A stretch of DNA of 64,000 bases from Mesorhizobium sp. M4B.F.Ca.ET.203.01.1.1 (GCF_004791025.1 NZ_SRUO01000003.1:434001-498000); one strand, 5' to 3'; positions 44,930 to 53,881 are shown, numbered from the stretch's first letter. Numbers and translations: made by a program. The notes: generated from the sequence alone by a model not told the origin.

Positions 44930-46021
44930 GTGAACATCATCCATCGGTTCAGGCCGCTCGCCACAGCACTGCTGGCCGGCATCGCGGCGCTCGCGACGCT
45001 CAACGCCATCCACGCGGCCGATGGGCCCGCACGGCCGGAAGCAGCAGTCTCGCCAATGAAGCGCGTCGCGGAAGCAAGGGCGAAGGCCAAGGCCGAGAAC
45101 CCCGACGGCGCCGATCGCGTCTATGGCGGCAAGGAGGCCGAGAAGGGCGCTTTTCCTTTCCAGGTGGCGCTGCTGACAAGCGACAGGCTGGACGCCAGCC
45201 CGGCCTCGCAGCCGGACGCCCAGTTCTGCGGCGGCAGCCTGATCGCGCCACAATGGGTGCTGACGGCCGCGCACTGCCTCGTAGACAACGGCCGGCCGAT
45301 CCCGGCGGGCGCGGTCACCGTGCTGACCGGCGCCACCGATCTCGGCGAAGGCAAGCGCTACAAGGCGGCGGAGGTGATCGTCAACGAAGGCTATAGTGAG
45401 CAGACGATGGACAACGACCTCGGCCTGATCCGGCTGGCCGAGCCGGCGGACGCGCCGACGATCAAGGTCGCCCGTGAGGCAACGCCAGACAGCGGCAAGA
45501 CCACGGTCACCGGCTGGGGCAAGATGCAGGACGGCACCTTCCCGACGGCACTGATGGTCGCCGACCTCGACCTGCAGCCGAACGCGACCTGCAACAGCGG
45601 CATCAAGGACATCTACGCGCGCGACCTGAAGACAGCACTTGGCGACCTTTCCCATCGCATGCGCTATTCGGAAAAGGGCATCGACGCGGCGGCCAGCGCC
45701 ATTGCCGCCGACATGTCGGATCCGCTGACCGGCAACATGATCTGCGCCGGCACCGCCAGCGGCGAGCGCGATGCCTGCAATGGCGACAGCGGCGGCCCGC
45801 TGTTCATGACCGGTGCCGACGGCCCGGTCCAGATTGGCGTCGTTTCCTGGGGCGAAGGGCCGAATGACGGCAGTGCGGCCTGCGGCCACAAGAACGCCTA
45901 CGGCATCTATACGCGGCTGGCCAATTACAGCGGCTGGATCGAGGAGAAGATGAAGACCACGCCGGCGCCCGCAAAGCCCAAGGCCGGTGTCGGTACCGCG
46001 CAGAAGCCGGCCAAGCCTTGA
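44930..46021 (+). CDS. Exported trypsin-like serine protease zymogen (family S1A)
   Basis: A 363-residue secreted protease. A signal peptide (about 1-29) is followed by a short pro-peptide ending at Arg63, then VYGGKEAEKGAFPFQVALLT, the zymogen activation site. The triad is His115 (VLTAAHCLV), Asp163 (DNDLGLIRL) and Ser287 (CNGDSGGPL). Asp281, six residues before the Ser, lines the S1 pocket, predicting cleavage after Arg/Lys. A 45-residue insertion (about 221-266) and a Pro/Lys-rich tail are unusual. GTG 44930 is best spaced from AGGAGG; ATG 44927 is adjacent. Confidence 0.9.
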   Translation: MNIIHRFRPLATALLAGIAALATLNAIHAADGPARPEAAVSPMKRVAEARAKAKAENPDGADRVYGGKEAEKGAFPFQVALLTSDRLDASPASQPDAQFCGGSLIAPQWVLTAAHCLVDNGRPIPAGAVTVLTGATDLGEGKRYKAAEVIVNEGYSEQTMDNDLGLIRLAEPADAPTIKVAREATPDSGKTTVTGWGKMQDGTFPTALMVADLDLQPNATCNSGIKDIYARDLKTALGDLSHRMRYSEKGIDAAASAIAADMSDPLTGNMICAGTASGERDACNGDSGGPLFMTGADGPVQIGVVSWGEGPNDGSAACGHKNAYGIYTRLANYSGWIEEKMKTTPAPAKPKAGVGTAQKPAKP

Positions 46022-46044
46022 GCCTCCCGCCTCTCTCAAAACAA

Positions 46045-46074
46045 AAACGGCGGGCAAGGCCCGCCGTTTCTTTT
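46045..46074. terminator. Bidirectional terminator between trypsin and aldo/keto reductase genes
   Basis: AAACGGCGGGC and GCCCGCCGTTT (46045-46069) form an 11-bp stem around the loop AAG. It is followed by TTTCTTTT rightward and by a T-rich stretch leftward (complement of acaaaa). It can end both convergent transcripts. Confidence 0.85.
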
Positions 46075-46093
46075 CACGCCATGCCGACGCCAT

Positions 46094-47140
46094 CTACTTG
46101 CGCGGCGGACCCTTGCGCTCCGCCGAGGCCGCCCACAGATTGATGTCGGCCTCGCGCGCGTAGCTGTCGATCTCGGCCAGTTCCGCATCGCTGAAGTCGA
46201 GTGTCTTCAGCGCGCCGACGCAATCCTCGACCTGCTCCGGCCGGCTGGCGCCGATCAGCGCCGAGGTGACCCGGCCCCTGCGCAGCACCCAGGCCAGCGC
46301 CATCTGCGCCAGCGTCTGGCCGCGGCGGCCGGCAATGGCGTTCAGCGCCTTGATGTTGGTGATCGTCTTGTCGTTGATGAAGGCGGGCCTGAGCGACTTG
46401 CTTTGCGAGGCGCGGCTGCCCTCCGGGATGCCACCCAGATATTTGTTGGTCAGCATGCCTTGCGCCAGCGGCGAGAACACGATCGAGCCGACGCCGAGCC
46501 CTTCCAGCGTGTCGAGCAGCCCGTCCTCCTCGACCCAGCGGTTGAGCATCGAATAGCTTGGCTGGTGAATGATGCAAGGCGTGCCGAGCTGCTTCAATAT
46601 GTCGGCCGCCTCACGCGTACGCTGCGAATTGTAGGACGAGATGCCGGCATAAAGCGCCTTGCCCGAGCGCACCGCATGGTCGAGCGCGCTCATCGTCTCT
46701 TCCAGCGGCGTGTCGGGGTCGAAACGGTGCGAATAGAAGATGTCGACATAGTCGAGCCCCATCCGCTTCAGGCTCTGGTCGAGGCTGGCCAGCACATATT
46801 TGCGCCCGCCCCACTCGCCATACGGCCCCGGCCACATCTCGTAGCCGGCTTTGGTCGAGATGATCAGCTCGTCGCGATAGGCGGCGAAATCGGTGCGCAG
46901 GATTTCACCGAAAGCGGTCTCCGCCGAGCCCGGCGGCGGACCATAGTTGTTGGCGAGGTCGAAATGGGTGATGCCGAGGTCGAACGCCTTGCGCACGATC
47001 GCCTGCTTGGTCTTGTGCGGCGTGTCATTGCCGAAATTGTGCCACAGCCCGAGCGAGATCGCGGGCAGCTTCAGCCCAGACCGCCCACAGCGGTTGTAGA
47101 GCATTTTCTCGTAGCGGTTTTCGGCGGCGACATAGGGCAT
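46094..47140 (-). CDS. Aldo/keto reductase of the YghZ (L-glyceraldehyde 3-phosphate reductase) type
   Basis: A 348-residue AKR14-like enzyme. The substrate/cofactor loop FDLANNYGPPPGSAETAFGE is diagnostic of the YghZ/Kv-beta-like branch. The catalytic Asp-Tyr-Lys-His set is visible (DLANNYG; STKAGYEM; YSHRFDP) and the NADPH site is SALIGASRPEQVEDCV. It is the last gene of a sugar cluster, 133 bases beyond the Gfo/Idh/MocA gene with a palindrome between, so co-transcription is uncertain. I chose MPYVAAENRYEKML (47140). Confidence 0.88.
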   Translation of the reverse strand: MPYVAAENRYEKMLYNRCGRSGLKLPAISLGLWHNFGNDTPHKTKQAIVRKAFDLGITHFDLANNYGPPPGSAETAFGEILRTDFAAYRDELIISTKAGYEMWPGPYGEWGGRKYVLASLDQSLKRMGLDYVDIFYSHRFDPDTPLEETMSALDHAVRSGKALYAGISSYNSQRTREAADILKQLGTPCIIHQPSYSMLNRWVEEDGLLDTLEGLGVGSIVFSPLAQGMLTNKYLGGIPEGSRASQSKSLRPAFINDKTITNIKALNAIAGRRGQTLAQMALAWVLRRGRVTSALIGASRPEQVEDCVGALKTLDFSDAELAEIDSYAREADINLWAASAERKGPPRK

Positions 47141-47215
47141 GGGAAATCCTCGGATCTGAACGGATCGGCATGGTTCACCGCAACGCGCTGACCATGCCCT
47201 GCGGCCCACCCTTTA

Positions 47216-47243
47216 CCCTCTCCCCGAGAGAAGGGGGAGAGGG
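47216..47243. repeat. CCCTCTCCCC palindrome
   Basis: CCCTCTCCCC (47216-47225) and GGGGAGAGGG (47234-47243) form a perfect 10-bp stem with an 8-base loop, downstream of the Gfo/Idh/MocA gene. The purine/pyrimidine-only arms are a common dispersed rhizobial palindrome. It has no T-run, so it may protect mRNA ends rather than terminate. Confidence 0.7.
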
Positions 47244-47273
47244 CCAGTCAAAATTATCGATAATCTCAGCGGT

Positions 47274-48416
47274 CTATTTCCTCTTCGCCAGCAGGTCCTT
47301 GGCTTCCGTGACGCCGAGTGCGGCCGGCCGCTCGCAGGTCGTCTGCATGGCGACGAACTTGCCCGTTTCGCCCGAGCGCAACAGGCCTGTCATCACGTCG
47401 ACGGCGTGCAGCGCCAGCTCCATCGAGCAGCGGTGCGGCCGCCCCTCCGCGATCGCCAGCGCCATGTCGGCAAGGCCGGCGGTGCGGTAGTTGGCCATCA
47501 TGCCTTGCGAATGCATTTCGTTCGGCACGCCGAACGGATGCTTCCATTTCGGCAGCTTCTTGACCGGTTTCGCCGCCTCGGTGAAGCGCACGTCGCCGCC
47601 GAAGAAATTCGGATCCGGCACGTACACCGTTCCCGCCTCGCCATAGAGTTCCATCGGCGCATGGCCGTGGCTCCAGACATCCCAGCTGGTGTTGAGCGTC
47701 ACCACCGCGCCGTTCTCGAACTCCAGCAGGCCGTGGATGGTGGTCGGCGTGTTGACCGGGATTTTCTCGCCCGCGCGCGGTTTCGACGAAATCGTCCGTT
47801 CCTTGGCCGGCGTCGAGGCGAAGGCCGCGACCTGCTTCACCGGCCCGACCAGCTGGATCAGGTTGGTGATGTAGTACGGCCCGATGTCGAGCACCGGGCC
47901 GGCGCCCGGCTGGAAAAAGAAATCCGGATTGGGATGCCAGTGCTCCATGCCGTGACCCATCACATGGCAGGTGCCGCTGGTGATCTTGCCGAGCGCGCCG
48001 GTGTCGATCAGGTTGCGCACCAGCTGATGCGCGCCGCCGAGGAAGGTGTCCGGCGCCGAGCCGATGCGCAGTCCCTTCTTCTCGGCCCGGCCTTTCAGGT
48101 CGAGCCCCTCCTTGATCGATAGCACGAACGGCTTTTCCGAATAGACGTGCTTGCCGGCGTCGAGGATCTCCTTCGACACCTCATAGTGCACGGCCGGAAT
48201 CGTCAGGTTGACGATGATGTCGATGTCGTCCGCCTTGAGCAGGTCATTGACCGTCTCGGCGCGCAGCTTGAACTCCTTCGCCCGCGCCTTCGCAGCGTCC
48301 ATGTTGATGTCGGCGCAGGCACGCATCTCAATGCCGCGGAACAGCGGCGCCAGCGAGAAATACGCTTTCGAGATGTTGCCGCAGCCGATAACGCCGATAC
48401 CCAGTTTCTTTGCCAT
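47274..48416 (-). CDS. Gfo/Idh/MocA family sugar dehydrogenase
   Basis: A 380-residue NAD(P)-dependent oxidoreductase. The N-terminal Rossmann fold is LGIGVIGCGNISKAYFSLAP; the family motif EKPFVLSIKEG follows near 95-105, with a C-terminal alpha/beta domain containing CHVMGHGMEHWHPNPDFFFQ and DIGPYYITNLIQLVGP with candidate catalytic residues. It probably oxidises a cyclic sugar or inositol derivative. It is eleven bases downstream of the isomerase/epimerase in the ABC operon. Confidence 0.92.
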   Translation of the reverse strand: MAKKLGIGVIGCGNISKAYFSLAPLFRGIEMRACADINMDAAKARAKEFKLRAETVNDLLKADDIDIIVNLTIPAVHYEVSKEILDAGKHVYSEKPFVLSIKEGLDLKGRAEKKGLRIGSAPDTFLGGAHQLVRNLIDTGALGKITSGTCHVMGHGMEHWHPNPDFFFQPGAGPVLDIGPYYITNLIQLVGPVKQVAAFASTPAKERTISSKPRAGEKIPVNTPTTIHGLLEFENGAVVTLNTSWDVWSHGHAPMELYGEAGTVYVPDPNFFGGDVRFTEAAKPVKKLPKWKHPFGVPNEMHSQGMMANYRTAGLADMALAIAEGRPHRCSMELALHAVDVMTGLLRSGETGKFVAMQTTCERPAALGVTEAKDLLAKRK

Positions 48417-48427
48417 GTCGATTGTTC

Positions 48428-49174
48428 CTAGTAAGCCTTGACGGATGCGATGGAGCGGCGGGCGAAGCGCTCGATGTCGTTGGGGTTGTCCTGCTCCATG
48501 ACAAAGTACTTGGCGGCGCTCTTGGCGCGCAACGTCTTGATCAGGCCGGCCCAGTCCATCGTGCCATGACCGACATCCGACCAGCCATCCTCGTCGAGGC
48601 CCTCGCCCGGCTTGGCGATGTCCTTGACGTGGACGGCGCTGATGCGCTTGCCGTGCTTCTCGATCCAGGGCAGCGGATCCGCGCCGCCGCGCACCACCCA
48701 GGCGACGTCCATCTCCCAGCTGATATCGGGTGCGGCGGCAAAGATGTGGTCCTGCGGCACCGAGCCGTCGGCAAGTGCCTTGAACTCGAAATCATGATTG
48801 TGCCAGGCAAAGCCATAGCCGGCCTTCTTTGCCGTCTCGCCGACCTTGGCCAGTCGCTCGCCGAAACCGCGCCAGCCGGCAGCGTCCGCCGGCCTCTGCT
48901 CGGGGAGCAGATAGGGGCAGATCAAAAGCGTGACGCCGAGCGCGTCGGCGATCTTGCGCACGCCGTCGAAGTCGTTCTCGAGCGCGTCGATCGAGAAATG
49001 CCCGGTCGGCATGGCCAGCCCGTTCTTGTCGAGCTCGGCGCGGAAGGATTTCGGATCGTCATAGACGCCGCCAAACCCTTCGACTTCCTTGTAGCCGAGC
49101 TTGCCGAGCGTCTGCAGCACCCCTTCCCAAGGTTGGAAATTGCGGGCGCTGTAAAGTTGGAATGACCAGTTCAT
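48428..49174 (-). CDS. Sugar phosphate isomerase/epimerase (TIM barrel, AP endonuclease 2-like)
   Basis: A 248-residue TIM-barrel protein of the xylose isomerase-like/AP_endonuc_2 superfamily. Likely metal ligands sit in GFAWHNHDFEFKAL, ISWEMDVAWVVRGGADPLPW and GWSDVGHGTMDW. It would isomerise or epimerise the keto-sugar made by the neighbouring Gfo/Idh/MocA dehydrogenase. It lies between the ABC ATPase gene (39 bases upstream) and the dehydrogenase. Confidence 0.9.
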   Translation of the reverse strand: MNWSFQLYSARNFQPWEGVLQTLGKLGYKEVEGFGGVYDDPKSFRAELDKNGLAMPTGHFSIDALENDFDGVRKIADALGVTLLICPYLLPEQRPADAAGWRGFGERLAKVGETAKKAGYGFAWHNHDFEFKALADGSVPQDHIFAAAPDISWEMDVAWVVRGGADPLPWIEKHGKRISAVHVKDIAKPGEGLDEDGWSDVGHGTMDWAGLIKTLRAKSAAKYFVMEQDNPNDIERFARRSIASVKAY

Positions 49175-49213
49175 CGTCTCTGTCCGTTTCTTGGGGGATG
49201 GCTGCTTGGGAGG

Positions 49214-50308
49214 TTAAAGGCGGTTGCCGGTTTGCGCGTCGAAGAGCGAGGCGCGCATTGGATCGAAACCAATACTGACCGCGTCCGCATTGCTTGGCGT
49301 GCGCTCCGACGTCACCCTGACGGTGAAATTCTGCCCGCCGAGCTTCAGCCAGACCAGCGTGTCGGAGCCCATCGGCTCGACGACCTCGACATTCGCCGTC
49401 GCCGAAAACGGCCAGCCCGAGCCGCTGTTGAAGGCGACATGCTCGGGGCGCATGCCGAACACGGCCAGTCCCGGCGTCGGCTCCTTCTCGAAGGCATAGG
49501 TGCCAAGCGGAATGCGCACATCCTCGACGACGAAGTGCCAGTCGCCTTTGTCCTTCTCCAGACTGCCGTCGATGAAGTTCATCGCCGGCGAACCGAGGAA
49601 GCCGGCGACGAAGCGGTTGACCGGGCGGTTGTAGATCGTCTGCGGAGCGTCGAGCTGCTGGATGACGCCGCCCTTCATCACCGCGATGCGGTCGGCGAGC
49701 GTCATAGCCTCGATCTGGTCATGGGTGACGTAGATCATCGTGTTCTCGAGCTTGCGGTGCAGCAGCTTGATCTCGACGCGCAGTTCCGCCCGCAGCTTGG
49801 CGTCGAGATTGGAAAGCGGCTCGTCGAACAGGAAGACGTCGACGTCGCGCACCAGCGCGCGCCCGATCGCCACGCGCTGGCGCTGGCCGCCGGAGAGCGC
49901 CGACGGCTTGCGTTGCAGGAGCGGCTCGATCTGCAGGATCTCGGCGGCGCGCGCGATGCGCCTGGCGATCTCGTCCTTGGGCACGCCGGCGACGCGCAGG
50001 CCGAAGGACAGGTTCTTCTCCACCGTCATCTGCGGATAGAGAGCGTAGGACTGGAACACCATGCCGATGCCGCGGTCCTTGGGCTCTTCCCAGGTGACGT
50101 TCTTGCCCTTGATGAAGATGCGGCCGTGCGAAATGTCGAGCAGACCGGCGATGCAGTTGAGCAAGGTCGACTTGCCGCAGCCCGACGGCCCGAGCAGCAC
50201 GATGAACTCGCCCTCGGCGACGTCGAGGTTGAGCGTCTGCAGCACCGACACGGCGCCGAAATTCAGCGACAGATCCTCGATCGACACGCTGGTACCGTTC
50301 TGCGTCAT
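49214..50308 (-). CDS. Carbohydrate ABC transporter ATP-binding protein (UgpC/MsmK type)
   Basis: A 364-residue ATPase. Walker A is LLGPSGCGKSTLLN, the signature is LSGGQRQRVAIGRALV, Walker B is VDVFLFDEPLSNLDAKL and the H-loop is YVTHDQIEAMTLADR. A C-terminal OB/TOBE region (about 240-360) with GMRPEHVAFN marks the sugar-importer subfamily. It powers the two permeases upstream and starts six bases after the second permease gene. Confidence 0.94.
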   Translation of the reverse strand: MTQNGTSVSIEDLSLNFGAVSVLQTLNLDVAEGEFIVLLGPSGCGKSTLLNCIAGLLDISHGRIFIKGKNVTWEEPKDRGIGMVFQSYALYPQMTVEKNLSFGLRVAGVPKDEIARRIARAAEILQIEPLLQRKPSALSGGQRQRVAIGRALVRDVDVFLFDEPLSNLDAKLRAELRVEIKLLHRKLENTMIYVTHDQIEAMTLADRIAVMKGGVIQQLDAPQTIYNRPVNRFVAGFLGSPAMNFIDGSLEKDKGDWHFVVEDVRIPLGTYAFEKEPTPGLAVFGMRPEHVAFNSGSGWPFSATANVEVVEPMGSDTLVWLKLGGQNFTVRVTSERTPSNADAVSIGFDPMRASLFDAQTGNRL

Positions 50309-50313
50309 ATCCA

Positions 50314-51249
50314 CTAGCCTTTCACCGCGCCGGCGGCGATGCCGCGCACGAACCATCTTCCGGAGATGAAGTAGATGAGCAGGGGCACCGCCGCCGTCAG
50401 GATGGTGGCCGCCATGTTGACATTGTACTCCCTCACCCCGGTGGTGGTGTTGACGATATTATTGAGCTGCACCGTCATCGGCCAATTGGGCCGCCCGGCA
50501 AACACGATGCCGAACAGGAAATCGTTCCAGATGCCGGTGACTTGCAGGATGACGGCGACGACGGTGATCGGCACCGACATAGGCAGCATGATGTAAAAGA
50601 AGATGCGCCAGAAACCTGCGCCGTCGACACGCGCCGCCTTGAACAGCTCGACCGGTATCGCCGCGTAGAAATTGCGGAACAGCAGCGTCAGGATGGGCAT
50701 TCCGAAGATCGTGTGCACGATGATGATGCCGGGCAGCGACGCGAACAGCCCGACCGAACTCAGTCCGATGATCAATGGATAGATCACGACCTGATAGGGC
50801 ACGAAGGCGCCGAACACGAGCAAGCCAAAGAGCAGGTTGGCGCCCTTGTACGGCCAGAAGGTCAGCGCGTAACCGTTGATCGACGCGCAGATGATCGAGA
50901 TGACCACGCTCGGAACGGTGATCTTCACCGAATTGTAGAAGCCTGGACTGAGGCCGTTGCAGTCGCGGCCGGTGCAGGCATGCAGCCAGGCGTCGATCCA
51001 GGGCTGAAAGGTCGGCTCGCCCGGAAGGTTGAAGAGATGTCCCAGCCTGATCTCGGGCATCCCCTTCAGGGAGGTGACGATCATGATGTAGACCGGGATC
51101 AGGAAGAAGAGGGCCGCAACGATCAGGAAAGCGTAAAGGCCGATGCGGCCGGCAGATACCCGTCGCGGTTTCGGCCCGAACGGACCCACGCCGGCCTGAT
51201 CCGGCGCTTCCTGGACGAGCTGGGTGGCGGTGATCTGGCCAGCGGTCAT
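50314..51249 (-). CDS. Carbohydrate ABC transporter permease (MalG-like)
   Basis: A 311-residue inner-membrane protein with six helices. The cytoplasmic EAA loop that contacts the ATPase is AAIPVELFKAARVDGAGFWR, IFFYIMLPMS. It has a MalG-like periplasmic insertion (about 75-105). The ATG at 51249 overlaps the stop of the first permease gene (ATGA), fixing the start despite a long open frame upstream. Confidence 0.93.
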   Translation of the reverse strand: MTAGQITATQLVQEAPDQAGVGPFGPKPRRVSAGRIGLYAFLIVAALFFLIPVYIMIVTSLKGMPEIRLGHLFNLPGEPTFQPWIDAWLHACTGRDCNGLSPGFYNSVKITVPSVVISIICASINGYALTFWPYKGANLLFGLLVFGAFVPYQVVIYPLIIGLSSVGLFASLPGIIIVHTIFGMPILTLLFRNFYAAIPVELFKAARVDGAGFWRIFFYIMLPMSVPITVVAVILQVTGIWNDFLFGIVFAGRPNWPMTVQLNNIVNTTTGVREYNVNMAATILTAAVPLLIYFISGRWFVRGIAAGAVKG

Positions 51250-52136
51250 ACGCCCACCTCCCGATTGCGCCGCCACAGCAGAATTCCGCTGAAAGCTAGC
51301 ACGACCAAAACCGGCAGCAGCATCATCGTTGCCGCGGCCATGCCCTGGCCGACGTTCTGACGCACGGTGATGAGCTGGATGACGTAGACTGCCGGCATGG
51401 ACGTGGCGATGCCGGGACCGCCGCCGGTCATGGCGATCACCAGGTCGTAGACGCGCACCACGCTGACGCACTGGAGAACGAAGGCGGTGGCGAAGGCGCC
51501 CTTCATCATCGGCGCCACGATGGAAAGGTGCGTGCGCCACGTCGGGATGCCGTCGACCTTCGCCGCTTTCCAGATATCCTCGTCGATGCCGCGCAGGCCT
51601 GCAAGCAGGATCGCCATCGTCACGCCCGAGCCCTGCCAGATACCCGCCACGACCAGCGCGTATATCGCCGTCTCGGCGTCGACCAGCGGGGCGAAGCTGA
51701 AGCTCGACCAGCCCAGATTGCGCAGCGCCGCCTGCAGACCGAGATTGGGGTCGAGCACCCACTGCCACACCAAGCCAGTGACGATCAGTGACATGGCGAA
51801 GGGATACAGGAAGATCGATCGGAACAGGTCCTCCTGGCGGATACGCTGGTCCATGAAAACGGCGAGCAGGTAGCCGAACACCATGTTGCAGGTGATGGAC
51901 ATCAGGCCGAAGAACCAGATGTTGTTGACCGAGACGAGCCAGCGGCTATCGGCCCACAGGCGCCTGTATTGCGCCAGGCCGACGAAATCGTAGGTGGGGA
52001 ACAGCTTCGAGCTGGTGAAGGACCAAAGCACCGAAAAGCCGATGCCGATCACGAACACGCCGACGGCGACGAGAATCATCGGTATCGTCCCGATGACGGC
52101 GGGGAGGTGAAATCTGCGCCTCCAACTCCTCTGCAT
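51246..52136 (-). CDS. Carbohydrate ABC transporter permease (MalF-like)
   Basis: A 296-residue permease with six helices. The EAA loop is LRGIDEDIWKAAKVDGIPTW, followed by RTHLSIVAPMMKG. With the downstream MalG-like partner it forms the sugar channel. It is separated from the binding-protein gene by 198 bases containing a strong hairpin, so it is probably expressed less than the binding protein. Confidence 0.93.
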   Translation of the reverse strand: MQRSWRRRFHLPAVIGTIPMILVAVGVFVIGIGFSVLWSFTSSKLFPTYDFVGLAQYRRLWADSRWLVSVNNIWFFGLMSITCNMVFGYLLAVFMDQRIRQEDLFRSIFLYPFAMSLIVTGLVWQWVLDPNLGLQAALRNLGWSSFSFAPLVDAETAIYALVVAGIWQGSGVTMAILLAGLRGIDEDIWKAAKVDGIPTWRTHLSIVAPMMKGAFATAFVLQCVSVVRVYDLVIAMTGGGPGIATSMPAVYVIQLITVRQNVGQGMAAATMMLLPVLVVLAFSGILLWRRNREVGV

Positions 52137-52288
52137 CGTCCGTCTATCTCCGCTTCCACCGACACGCTGGGTGGTTTGCCGACGTGAACGCCGTTGTCAG
52201 AACCACCGGGTTGCGTACCGCTGCTGCTTCCCGTCCTGCTGCTATGAACCCGTCGCCGAGGGAACGGCTCTTTCCCGTCGAGACGCGA

Positions 52289-52319
52289 CAGAGGCGCCGC
52301 CGCAACAGCGGCGCCTCTG
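52289..52319 (-). other. Intercistronic hairpin after the binding-protein gene
   Basis: CAGAGGCGCCGC (52289-52300) and GCGGCGCCTCTG (52308-52319) form a perfect 12-bp stem with a seven-base loop, 15 bases past the binding-protein stop and without a T-run. Such hairpins in ABC operons stabilise the binding-protein message or cause partial termination. The rest of the 198-base gap shows nothing. Confidence 0.75.
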
Positions 52320-52334
52320 GGTGCTGATCGGTTC

Positions 52335-53591
52335 CTAGTCGGAATTGCCTATGATGGTAGAGAACTTCGCAGTGGCGTCGTCAGCAGTCATGGAGTCATC
52401 CGCGAAGAACTGCGCGACGAGCTCATTGATCTGCTGATTGGTGTTCTCGGTGATGAACCGGTTCGTCGCCGTGACGATGTTGGCCGGGTCTTCCACCGCT
52501 TTCAGCGACTTCTGCATGCACGGGTCGGCCGTCGACATGTCGACATCGCCACGCACGGGCATCGAACCCTTGGCGTTGTTGAAGGCGACCTGAACCTCCG
52601 GGCTGATCAGCAACGCCGCAAGGCGTTTCTGCGCTGCTTCGACATCCGGATTGTTCTGCTTGAAGAACAGGATAATGTCGCCGTCGGTGCTGACCACCGG
52701 CTTCTCCTCGTTCAGGCCGATCATGCAGCCGAAATCCTTGACGCCGGTCATGCCGGCGGCCGCGAACTCGCCGCGCGCCCAGTCGCCCATCACCTGAAGT
52801 CCGGCCTTGCCGGTGATCACCAGGTTGGTGGTGTCGTTCCAGTTGCGGTTGGCGTAGCCGTTGTCGGTGAACTGCTTCAGCGACCTCAGCTGCGTGAAGA
52901 CGCCTTTCATCTCGGCGCCGCCGGCAATTTCGGCGCTCTTCTTGGTATACATCTCGTCACGCTTGGCGACACCGAGGGCCTCGGTGACCATGTCCTGGAA
53001 GAGCAACTGGATCTGCCAGCCGTTTCCGTCGCCGCCGATGGCGAAGGGAATGGCGCCTGATTCCTTGATCTTCGGCGCGGCCGCGATGAAATCGGCCAGG
53101 TTCTTCGGCTCCGGCACTCCCGCTTTCTCGAAGACCGGCTTGGAATACCAGGCCCAGTAGTTCGAATGGATGTTAACCGGAACGCACCACCAATGGCCGT
53201 CGACGAGGCAGGCGCTGCCGATCGCCTTCGGGCGAATGACCTCATCCCACTTGCCAGCGGTCGCGACGTCCGTCAGGTCGAGCAGCTTGCCGCCCGAGAT
53301 CAGTTCCTCGTATTGTCGGCCGGGATTGAACTGGGCCGCCCCGGGTGGGTCACCGCCGAGCACGCGCTGCATGACGGTAGAGCGGGCGGTCTCGCCGAGA
53401 GCGATGGCGCTGTCCACCCACTTGTCGCCGTGGCCGTCATTGTCAAAGGCCTTTGCGAACTGCGAGACCGCCGCCGACTCGCCCTTCGACGTCCACCAGT
53501 GAATCACTTCCAGGTCGGTTGCGGCCGCCGGACCGGCGAACTGCAGCGCGGCCGTCGCCGCCAGCGCAGGAGTCAGGATTTTGTATCGCAT
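52335..53591 (-). CDS. Sugar ABC transporter substrate-binding protein
   Basis: A 418-residue periplasmic binding protein with a signal peptide (LTPALAATAALQFAGPAAAT) and a mature start at DLEVIHWWTSKGESAAVSQF, typical of family 1 sugar-binding proteins of the glucose/mannose group. Asp/Trp-rich ligand-site segments such as HWWCVPVNIHSNYWAWYSKP are present. The start is fixed by GGGAGG upstream; an ATG five codons earlier is less likely. First gene of the operon, controlled by the site at 53608-53657. The sugar is unknown. Confidence 0.92.
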   Translation of the reverse strand: MRYKILTPALAATAALQFAGPAAATDLEVIHWWTSKGESAAVSQFAKAFDNDGHGDKWVDSAIALGETARSTVMQRVLGGDPPGAAQFNPGRQYEELISGGKLLDLTDVATAGKWDEVIRPKAIGSACLVDGHWWCVPVNIHSNYWAWYSKPVFEKAGVPEPKNLADFIAAAPKIKESGAIPFAIGGDGNGWQIQLLFQDMVTEALGVAKRDEMYTKKSAEIAGGAEMKGVFTQLRSLKQFTDNGYANRNWNDTTNLVITGKAGLQVMGDWARGEFAAAGMTGVKDFGCMIGLNEEKPVVSTDGDIILFFKQNNPDVEAAQKRLAALLISPEVQVAFNNAKGSMPVRGDVDMSTADPCMQKSLKAVEDPANIVTATNRFITENTNQQINELVAQFFADDSMTADDATAKFSTIIGNSD

Positions 53592-53607
53592 TTCGGTTCC
53601 TCCCAAG

Positions 53608-53657
53608 AATCTGAAACGTTACAGATTTTCGATACGGCAATTGCACGACATGCGCAA
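53608..53657 (-). promoter_or_regulatory. Sugar-operon promoter and LacI operator O1
   Basis: On the minus strand TTGCGC (53652-53657) and TATCGA (53629-53634) are spaced by 17 bases. The near-perfect 20-bp palindrome AATCTGTAACGTTTCAGATT (complement of 53608-53627) follows the -10 directly and so covers the expected start point. Its AACGTT centre is typical of LacI-family sites, and a lacI gene lies divergently. The ribosome binding site follows. Confidence 0.7.
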
Positions 53658-53881
53658 CCCCTCACGCAAACCCCGCTTCGATATTTTTCGGAGCGCGAAC
53701 AAAATAGTTCCGCCAGCCACGAGTTTGTGCACCGCAACACGCAAAGCTGCGCTGCAAAACGCTAGAAGCTGGCAAAAAACTTGCCCGAAACGCCTTCCGC
53801 GCTGATTCCCAACGACTTTCCGAGCCGGGAGAGCACGCCAGGAAAAGGCAGACCTGGCCCAGAACAGACAACGGTCGTGAC

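Noticed and set aside
39924..46021. Reading the protease block as a phage-defence island
   Set aside because: All products carry export signals or membrane anchors, and no nuclease, NACHT/STAND sensor, gasdermin or mobile element is adjacent.
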